Assembly: GCA_963573305.1 (NCBI GenBank)
Contig: OY754337.1
Location: 47,753,164 to 47,817,163, forward strand
From: Pyrrhosoma nymphula
Lineage: Eukaryota > Arthropoda > Insecta > Odonata > Coenagrionidae
DNA: 64,000 nucleotides
Reading direction: 5' to 3'
Numbering within the stretch: the stretch's first letter is position 1; the number at the start of each line of letters is the position of its first letter. Below, one piece after another: positions 56,300 to 64,000 of this stretch. Under the pieces are notes generated by a model. It was not told where the DNA came from. It saw nothing but the letters and a program-made list of their open reading frames with translations, and made no database searches. The translations under genes were made by a program, and so were the position numbers.

Positions 56300-56606
56300 T
56301 TACATTGTAAACGCAGATGAATTGCATGCTACAGTAACTTTTTTGACGCAATAAAAGAAAAACCGATGCAATGGCGTTGTCATCGTACGGCGTGAAAGAA
56401 ATAGGTTAATTTGAAGCCTTAAATACATGCACCAAGCTAATTACTGATAATTTCAATCAAATAAAAAAAGTTTTAGCGTGTTTAACATAACTTTAAGTAT
56501 CTACTTCATGGTTCTTGCAACAGCGTAACCATTAAAATGAAACTCAAATAGGGTCTCCATTATGACTAGAAAGAAATCTCGCTCAAATTCCCTACAGAAT
56601 ATTGAT
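56296..56606 (-). mobile_element. MITE, family TT-3 (inverted, shortened)
   Basis: Contains ATCGTACGGCGTGAAAG (TT-3 interior), GGGTCTCCATTATGAC and the right end GAAATCTCGCTCAAATTCCC (about 56573-56592), the inverse of TTAAGG.AGTTTGAGCGAGAT. It shares the TTAA with the TT-1 element on its left. Confidence 0.65.
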
Positions 56607-58950
56607 AGCGGAACATGGTGACATCCACCTTCGCGACACGTGACGTCAAGGAGGGGAAGAGAGCTGGTGTGGAAGGAATCGGCTATGAAGCGGAGGAGAG
56701 AGGACAGCACATAGAAGGCAACGCTGCCAACATAACAGCATCAGACTTGAAAGGGCGGGAAACTGTAAACAGCGCGTTTACACAACAACTTCTACGATCC
56801 AAACAAATCTGGATTAAAAACGCCGATATTGTACGTAATCCACTTGAGAAGAGAGGTCTAGAAAGTTGATGCGAATTGTAGATTGAGCATTTTGAAGCTG
56901 GCAATGACGGTTTGCGATCAAAGGAACCTTGGTAATCAAATTCGGAGTTTAACCTAGATCCCCCGTCAAAAGAAATGATCTTCACAACCGAACTTGGTCT
57001 TCGGCTCAACTACCACCATGTTTCACTACCACTATTAGATAGACAAGCATGGCAAGAAGACGAGTCGTATCATATAGCATGCGTCTTGGCCTCAATCCCT
57101 AGAAGGTAGTCCAAGAAACATCTTCTCGGCGCCGACCTTCAAGCATGGATCAATAGATTGATTCCATGACATGGCTAAAGTTTCACGACCAAATTAATGG
57201 ACGGTGGAATGCATGAAGAAAGCCTATTCGATGGAAATCGAGGCTATACAATGGGGAACACGACGCGAAAGCACTCACTATTCGCTTGGGTACTGTAAAA
57301 GACTCACGAGGAACTAGCTAAAGCACGCGAGAAAGAGAGACGAAGAGAAACCCCAGTAAACAATAAACTATTAAGAATTCCATTAGGCGTCCCGCGGTGC
57401 CGAGATCGTGCATATCATTTTTCTCCTCCTCGCCACTGTTCTTTAAAAAAAATTGTTGGTGAAGCGTTTCTCTACGTGAGAGTCCACCACCGTTTACAAA
57501 TAAGCTATGCCATTCCACCACTGCTGGGATGAGACTTCGCTGCCAAAGTTTCCTCAACAATGCAACATCAACAAGAACGATACCATAGATGAGGTGTAAT
57601 GGCGGCTTTAAGGCAGCCTTACAAATGGAAGCTACTTCTATGACATTACCGAGATTATGGTACTTGGGCTTGTAAGCAAGGACGTCTATGGCAGAAGGTG
57701 TCAATAGCGGTAGTAATCGACCGCGATATAAAATCCACGAATGCCTGTGGAGCTGGTACCAACAATAGGGTTACCAAATCACCCGGTTTAGCCGGATACC
57801 ACACGGTTTTAATGTCCTTTTTCAGCCCCCGATTAGATGTCCAGAAAAAAAGGAAACTCCCCAATTTTTATGATCACTGCCTAGCCCCGGTAGTAGAACG
57901 GTAGAAGCTTTTTTTCCATCGTGTAATATTTTTAAAAACAGTATATGGTTAGATGAATCTTTGTACACCAAAATATGATAAAATAAAAGATTGATTGAGG
58001 TTTAACTAGAAAATTAGGTTTGTTTAATCTGACGTATTTGTAAATTTTTAGCCCGCATTGAGTTTACATTAAACCACCCTTCTTCCAATCATAAATATCA
58101 CATCAATCTTAATGCCGTTCACCGAACTATATCTCACGCCCTGAACGTCTGCTTCATTCAGTCACTTCCAAATAATATTTTTTTATCACTCCGCTTCCAA
58201 AAACAATGTTCAATAACATGCTTCAAATATGCGGACTAGTTTGCAGGCGGCCTTTATTGTTTGGGATATACACCACGTGCTCCCACAAGAATGCAACTTA
58301 AAATCGATACGCTAATAATAAACACCAAAACACGTACTCTGCGGCAATATGACAATTTTAAAAAATGGACTAAAACTTTTACTGATGATCCCCTGGTTTT
58401 TCATTGCAAAATATGGTAATACCCCCATTTTTTTCATTCTAACATATGGCAACCCTAACCTACAACGTGATGAGCAATCGCACTGATTGCCGAAATTGTG
58501 ATTTTCCAAATAGCCATATTTATTGCTTACTTCCGGTGAACATTTCTTTATGAAAAACAGTAAAGTGTTAGCAGAACGACGCGCGACGCCATGAAATTAG
58601 CGATAGTGCAAATCAAGATATCGTTACGCTCACTGCTTATAGAAGTCAATTTCCGTGAGTAAAGCCACCTTTACGCGGAAAAGTACACTGCCTTCTATTT
58701 CGCATTGCAATTAGCATTTCGATCCTCTGATAAAGTCGCATTGAATCGGGTGTAATTCTGATCACATGACGGCGAGCGGGGATTAAATATATGACAATCA
58801 GGTAAATTTGCCAGAGAAGGGCTTAGTTTTTTAAAAATATAAATATTTATTTACTTAAATGTTTTGCTGTTCCAAATTACTAAACAAAAAGATTCTTCAC
58901 CGTTCTAATCTTGAATAATAAGAAATAAAATAATTATTGAAGCACTGGAC
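56607..58950. other. no gene supported
   Basis: The 56600-57900 part has ordinary composition with opposed open frames (plus 56615-56869; minus 56683-57009 and 57318-57704). None shows a domain or splice layout I recognise. 57900-58950 is AT-rich and featureless. Confidence 0.3.
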
Positions 58951-59050
58951 AAACTGAATTGCCCCTGTCGGAGACAGGGTGAAATTCAGTTATATTTCGA
59001 TTCTGTTACGGAGATAATTCTGTTGGCATAGACCAAGTCTAACAGAATTA
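58951..59050. repeat. two adjacent hairpins
   Basis: AACTGAATT...CCTGTC pairs with ACAGGGTGAAATTCAGTT across 58952-58991 (a few mismatches, 4-base loop). Directly after, ATAATTCTGTT (59012-59022) pairs exactly with AACAGAATTAT (59039-59049) across a 16-base loop. No match to the FB family is visible. Confidence 0.7.
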
Positions 59051-59515
59051 TCAACACGGCCGTAAAAACATTCACAATCTGATAGGTTTCTGCTTCAATG
59101 AATTCCTGTTAATTTCACAAATTTTGAGAAGATAAAAAAAAACTTTCCTGATCAAAACCCAACAGAAGATGACCTCCAAGAGCTTTCCGGCACGCCTAAG
59201 ACTTCTGAATGACCAGATGCTCCCAACAACGGGTTACAAAACTCCACGATCGCGCGATTTTAATAATCAACTTGGCGAATACAATATTAAAATTGACGCA
59301 CCCACCAGAACAGGATTCAACCATAAACGCTTGAATGCGCTAATGAAAACAAAGACGCTTGGACGATTGCTTTCATTAGCCTGGAAACGAATAAAACTTG
59401 AGTTCACCAGCTAATAAACACGCGCGAAAAGGCATTTAAGATTGAATTCATCCGTATTCCGATCTCGGTATTCATGTCATACGCGGTTTACAACCGTTTT
59501 ATGACGTAGAGTGAA

Positions 59516-60165
59516 GTTTATTTCACCGTAAAATAACTTAAGCTACGTTTTAATGCAGTAATTTATGCGCCGTTTTGCCACTGCGTTGAGCGTATTACAC
59601 AAAATCCATTGTATCATACCCCGCTTTCATGGCAGTGGCAGCATCGGATGAAAACAAAAGACGGTGAAAAACCGTGACGCGTTCAGTCTTCCGATTATTC
59701 CTGTCCATGAATATAGAATACTGTCTATATTCATGTCCCTGTCCATTGTGGAGATATAATTTAAAAATGGTTGTTTACGATGAGTATTGGTAATGGGTTA
59801 CACCGTCTAAGTTCAACTTTAGTCAACAATCTGAAGATGACCCACACATGAAAACTATGAAAACGAATCGCGTAACCAACAAATGACAGGCAGAAAGCGT
59901 CAGTCCTCACTACCTACCTTATCTTCGGCGACGCAGGGTGCGTCAAAAGCAGAATGATGGGCAACTCCGACGGCAATGCACACTGCGTTGGAGATCTTGC
60001 TTCTGATTGGCTACTCAGTGTCCCGCAACCCAAAAACGAGATCATGTAAACATGTAGGGAAACGCGTCCTTTTCATAAAATGAACAACCAAATCATACCT
60101 CTCCACGCTAGGTATTTTAATTTCAAAATAAACTTGACATGGCACGATGCTAAATGAGAGCATCC
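59516..60165 (+). mobile_element. MITE, family TT-1, interrupted and eroded
   Basis: TTTCACCGTAAAATAACTTAA at 59520-59540 is the TT-1 left end. TT-1 interior sequence resumes at about 60077 (AAAATGAACAACCAAATCAT, CTCCACGCTA, ATAAACTTGACATGGCA). About 500 bases of other DNA lie between, including a perfect 11-bp hairpin CATGAATATAG/CTATATTCATG (59706-59735). Confidence 0.5.
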
Positions 60166-60183
60166 CTTCCCATGTAGCACAGA

Positions 60184-60227
60184 CGGTTGGGCCAAAGTTG
60201 GGAAACGGTGCCACGGTTGGGGAATGG
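60184..60227. repeat. minisatellite unit, left of LINE
   Basis: CGGTTGGGCCAAAGTTGGGAAACGGTG, then a shorter variant. It is the same motif as at 62014-62090 on the other side of the LINE, so the LINE appears to have landed within a short tandem array. Confidence 0.65.
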
Positions 60228-60238
60228 TTCGCTTATCT

Positions 60239-62005
60239 TAGCTTCGCTTAACCAGGAAATAAATGCGTGCTGCATTGCAAAATTTCAAGAAAAAAGTACT
60301 CGGTGAATTACTCGAAGAAAATCCAAAATATTTTTGGTCAAATGCGAGAGAGCTTCAGGGAAAATCTTCAACCGTAGATTCGTTATTTGATAAAGATGGC
60401 AAACTTGTCACCGAAAATATTGACAAAGCTAACACGTTAAATTTCCACTTCGAAAGTGTATACACTACAGACGATACTGGATGTAATTTTGAAATTTCAT
60501 TCGCTGAGGAACCGATGAAAGAAATCACTATTCAACGCGATGGGATAACTAAACAGCTACAGTCGATAAAAAATAAGGCATAATATTCAAGAAGTCATTG
60601 TCTGAAGGAAAGATACCATTAGACTGGAAAATTACAAACGTTACACCGATATTCAAAAAGGGAAACAGACACGACCCAGGGAACTATCGACCAATTTCAT
60701 TAACGTCGATTATAGGCAAGATACTCGAACGTATCGTCGTTAGCAATATCATGACGTTCCTGGACAGTCGTAACGTCCTCCATGGCCCTCATCACGGCTT
60801 CCGGAAAGGTAGATCATGTGAAACACAACTCGCGCTCTTTCTTCATGACGTTCTCAAATCTGGTGAATCAAAAAGACAAGTTGACGCATTATTTCCAGAT
60901 TTTAAGAAAGCTTTCGACACGGTACCTCATAACAAACTTTTATACAAATTACAGTCATGCGGCCTAAACGAAACAGTAGTAAACTGGATACGCGACTTTC
61001 TGAGTGATCGTAAGCAAAAAGTAGTTCTTGACGGAATTAGCTCTGATGTAGTTAAGTGACATCAGGTGTCCCACAAGGAAGCGTGATCGGCCCCCTTTTG
61101 TTCATTATATACATAAATGACCTATTATCTCGAATTAGCAGTCAAATACGTTTATTTGCCGACGACGCTGTCACCTATCGTGAAATTAGTGATCACTCTG
61201 ACTTTGAAACTCTATCATCGGATTCAAACAACGTTCATGTGTGGAGCCAAGAGTGGGGACTCGAACTTAATCTGAGCAAATGCACGGCGGTACGTTTCTT
61301 GCGGAGGTCGTCCAAATATTCCCATGTATATGCTGTGGATGGTGTTAACATAAAGGCGACAGATGAAGTGAAGTATCTAGGAGTTACGATAACTTCGGAC
61401 CTATCGTGGGGAGCACATATAAGAAATATTTGTGGCAGAGCTCTGAAGAAGCTAGGATTCGTCAAGCGTATTGTGGGAAGATTTTCGGATGAAAACGTAA
61501 AAGAGAGGTGCTATTTCGCACTCGTCCGGCCACACCTTGAATATGCAGCGAGCATATGGGATCCGGTGCAGAAAGATTTAATCCGGGAACTTAATAAAAT
61601 ACAAAGGTAAGCTGCGCGATTCGTCAAAAACTGCTACGGGCGTACAGACAGCGTTACACAGATGTCGAATTAGGCTGGGAGCCGCTAGAGACTCGGAGGC
61701 TGCGCGCTAGGCTTAGATTGCTGGAACAATTGAGAATAAATATCTTTCAGAGCGACACGGAGAACATCATATTAGAACCCCACTATATTTCCAGGTCCGA
61801 CAGAAACGATAAATTAAGAGAGATATTTTTCCGAACGGAAAGGTATGGGAATTCGTTTTTCCCCGCACAATAAGGGACTATAATAAATGCTAGGCGTAAT
61901 TTCATTAGAGTGTTTCCTTTTTATATGTAAACGGCTGGTGTCATAACACCCCCCGCCACACGCCTATTGAGGCGGCTTGCGGGGTAGTATGTAGATGTAG
62001 ATGTA
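60239..62005 (+). pseudogene. CR1/L2-like LINE, 5'-truncated, RT domain recognisable
   Basis: The longest LINE copy. Segment 60263-60583 is the linker between endonuclease and RT. 60598-61059 begins the RT (EGKIPLDWK, PIFKKGNRHDPGNYRPISLT, HGFRKGRSCETQL, DFKKAFDTVPHNKLLYKL). 61056-61610 continues with TSGVPQGSVIGPLLF, the catalytic FADD at 61155-61166, LGLELNLSKC-like and LVRPHLEYAASIWDP motifs. A deletion near 60583-60598 removes part of the RT start, a one-base loss near 61054 shifts frame, and a TAA at 61608-61610 and later changes break the tail (to about 61890). The 3' UTR ends in a GTAGAT tandem repeat (61988-62005), typical of the CR1/L2 group, with no poly-A. No endonuclease domain is present. 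It is inactive. Confidence 0.9.
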
Positions 62006-62013
62006 TCTTTTGG

Positions 62014-62090
62014 CCGTTGGGCCAACGTTGGGAAACGGTGCAATTTGCACTGTTATTCCTTATCCGTTGGGCCAACGTTGGGAGATGGTG
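62014..62090. repeat. minisatellite, two units 50 bp apart, right of LINE
   Basis: CCGTTGGGCCAACGTTGGGA occurs at 62014 and 62064. The motif also lies at 60184 left of the LINE. The core CCAACGTTGG is palindromic. Confidence 0.75.
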
Positions 62091-62214
62091 AAAGTCTCAA
62101 TCGAAAGAAGAAGATATAAATATTTCATCTTGTTTATTGTCATCAATATTGAATTTTCTTCATTTTATATGGCAACGCAGGTTTCAATTAATTAATGCCG
62201 GATATCCTGATCCT

Positions 62215-63540
62215 GAACGAGCATCGAACGAGGTAAATCAAATAAAAACGAGAACCGTGGGATACGAGGTAAAACCACTTGATACGAGATCCACATTGGA
62301 CGAGGTGAATCGAGTAAAAACGAGAAGCGTGGGATACGAGGTAAAACCAGTAGATACGAGGTCCACATCGGACGAGGTGAATCAAGTAAAAACGAGAAGC
62401 GTGGGATACGAGGTAAAACCAGTTATACGATATCCACATCGGACGAGGTGAATCTAGTAAAAACCAAAAGCGTGGGATACGAGGTAAAACCATTTGATAC
62501 GAGATCCACATCCGTCGAGGTGAATCAAGTAAAAACGAGAAGCGTGGGATACGAGGTAAAACCATTTGATACGAGATCCACATCGGACGAGGTGAATCAA
62601 GTAAAAACGAGAAGCGTGGGATACGAGGTAAAACCAGTAGATACGAGATCCACATCAGACGAGGTGAATCAAGTAAAAACGAGACGCGTGGGATACGAGG
62701 TAAAACCAGTTGATACGATATCCACATCGGACGAGGTGAATCAAGTAAAAACGAGACGCGTGGGATACGAGGTAAAACCACTTGATACGAGATCCACATT
62801 GGACGAGGTGAATCGAGTAAAAACGAGAAGCGTGGGATACGAGGTAAAACCAGTAGATACGAGGTCCACATCGGACGAGGTGAATCAAGTAAAAACGAGA
62901 AGCGTGGGATACGAGGTAAAACCAGTTATACGATATCCACATCGGACGAGGTGAATCTAGTAAAAACCAAAAGCGTGGGATACGAGGTAAAACCATTTGA
63001 TACGAGATCCACATCCGTCGAGGTGAATCAAGTAAAAACGAGAAGCGTGGGATACGAGGTAAAACCATTTGATACGAGATCCACATCGGACGAGGTGAAT
63101 CAAGTAAAAACGAGACGCGTGGGATACGAGGTAAAACCAGTAGATACGAGATCCACATCAGACGAGGTGAATCAAGTAAAAACGAGACGCGTGGGATACG
63201 AGGTAAAACCAATAGATACGAGGTCCACATCGGACGAGGTTAATCAACTAAAACGAGAAGCGTGGGATACGAGGTAAAACCAGTTGATACGATATCCACA
63301 TATCGGACGAGGTGAATCAAGTAAAAACGAGAAGCGTGGGATACGAGGTAAAACTATTTGATACGATATCCATATCGGACGAGGTGAATCAAGTAAAAAC
63401 GAGAAGCGTTGGATACGAGGTAAAACCAGTTGATACGAGGTCCACATCGGACGAGGTGAATCAAGTAAAAACGAGAAGCGTTGGATACGAGGTAAAACCA
63501 GTTGATACGAGTTCCACCTCGAACGAGGTGAACCGGGTTT
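62215..63540. repeat. 72-bp satellite in a 503-bp higher-order repeat
   Basis: About 18 monomers of 72 bases, each reading GATACGAG(A/G)TCCACATCGG, ACGAGGTGAATCAAGTAAAA, ACGAGAAGCGTGGGATACGA, GGTAAAACCAGT. Seven monomers form a larger unit: variant monomers at 62281 (ATTGGACGAGGTGAATCGAG) and the one lacking a G (GTTATACG, about 62427) recur at 62784 and about 62930, an exact 503-base offset. That equals 7 x 72 minus the shared single-base deletion. Because 72 is a multiple of three and the unit lacks stops in more than one frame, long ORFs appear on both strands (24-residue repeat such as VKTRSVGYEVKP on plus). These are by-products: they break at the same 1-nt deletion in each higher-order unit. 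Confidence 0.92.
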
Positions 63541-63766
63541 AGACAAGTTACCTCGTCTACAAGCTGAAACCATTTGAAACGAATTCCAAATCGAACGAGT
63601 TGAAACTAGGTATTTCGATTTTTCACCGGGACTGCTTGTCATGCATGTTTAATATATTTGCGGGGCTTGAGAGTTAAAACCATGTAAAACGAGGTGACAG
63701 CTCGTACCTACGAGGTGATCCGAGTTCAAATTTAACTGGATTCACCTCGTTTGAACTCGGCTTTTT
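63541..63766. repeat. degenerate satellite edge with hairpin
   Basis: Beyond 63540 the monomer decays (AAACCATTTGAAACGAATTCC, ACCATGTAAAACGAGGTGAC), as is usual at satellite edges. At 63724-63763 CCGAGTTCAAA and TTTGAACTCGG form an exact 11-base stem. Confidence 0.7.
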
Positions 63767-64000
63767 CCTCAGGATCCACGATCGTGATTGGATGTTACGT
63801 TTCCTCAAACTATCACGGCATTGACATTTAAAAGTTAGTTCTCGCGAACACATTTACGCACGGGAATGGCCGTTTAATTACAACTTTCTTGTATCTCTTC
63901 CTTCAGTTGCGAGTTAGATATGACCATAGAGTAAGCATATAATATAATTTCTCTATGATTTGACGTAAGTGGTTGCAAGTTAGACATGGTAAATGTAAGG
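63767..64000. other. no gene seen
   Basis: Ordinary-composition DNA to the window end. Confidence 0.4.

Noticed and set aside
57318..57704. 128-codon minus ORF as a gene
   Set aside because: No domain, no splice context, and opposing frames of similar length nearby; left unassigned.
60263..61610. Functional or domesticated reverse transcriptase gene
   Set aside because: Contains an internal deletion, a one-base frameshift and a stop before the tail, and has LINE 3' ends; no sign of selection for an intact frame.
62188..62871. 227-codon minus ORF, apparently membrane protein repeats
   Set aside because: Lies wholly within the 72-bp satellite; stop-free only because the monomer length is a multiple of three.
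62215..63540. CRISPR-like array
   Set aside because: Monomers are contiguous without unique spacers, and the window is eukaryotic.

Overview
This is a eukaryotic, intron- and repeat-dominated genomic window, most likely from an arthropod with a large genome, probably an insect. The reasons: it is AT-rich with almost no long open reading frames; the few convincing coding segments are short GT-AG-bounded exons separated by tens of kilobases; and it is littered with decayed LINE reverse-transcriptase 3' ends of the kinds that are ubiquitous in arthropod assemblies, tRNA-derived SINEs, short TTAA-flanked inverted-repeat elements and satellites. Nothing indicates bacterial, organellar or phage DNA. 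I cannot name the species.

Host coding content is sparse. Three minus-strand exons can be defined by reading frame plus canonical splice sites: 53597-53793 (two hydrophobic segments), 19518-19646 (one hydrophobic segment) and 3031-3291 (GC-rich, polar and disordered-looking). The first two are phase-compatible (0/0). All three lie on the same strand, so they may belong to one long minus-strand gene for a multi-pass membrane protein with a polar C-terminal region. At least one more exon would be needed between 19.5 and 3.3 kb, because the phases there do not match. I do not recognise the protein. A further minus-strand open stretch at 9711-10131 with hydrophobic segments is a weaker candidate.

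Mobile DNA accounts for much of the recognisable remainder. (i) CR1/L2-like LINE 3' ends: best copy 60263-62005, others at 2150-2500, 33216-33400, 37083-37330 and 44340-44945, and 3' UTR-only copies at 4076-4500 and 31692-32130. (ii) C-terminal tails of other non-LTR elements: 1-215, 16660-17010, 32660-33215, 37384-37690, 46280-46869, 50190-50560 and 52216-52725. (iii) Four families of short TTAA-flanked terminal-inverted-repeat elements, called here TT-1 to TT-4, which repeatedly abut each other through a shared TTAA and carry nested insertions. (iv) At least four kinds of tRNA-derived or 5S-like SINE. (v) Fold-back elements sharing a 3' arm, several of which contain the ordered parts of a type I hammerhead ribozyme.

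Tandem DNA: a 72-bp (24-codon) satellite organised as a 503-bp seven-monomer higher-order repeat fills 62215-63540. A diverged array with a 140-190 bp period lies at 28650-29720, and a two-copy 162-bp duplication at 54549-54875. The most interesting signals are the hammerhead-like fold-backs (compensatory stem I pairing in three unrelated sequences), the TTAA element system, the satellite, and the hidden exons. Family names TT-1 to TT-4, SINE-A to SINE-E and FB are local labels used only in this report.
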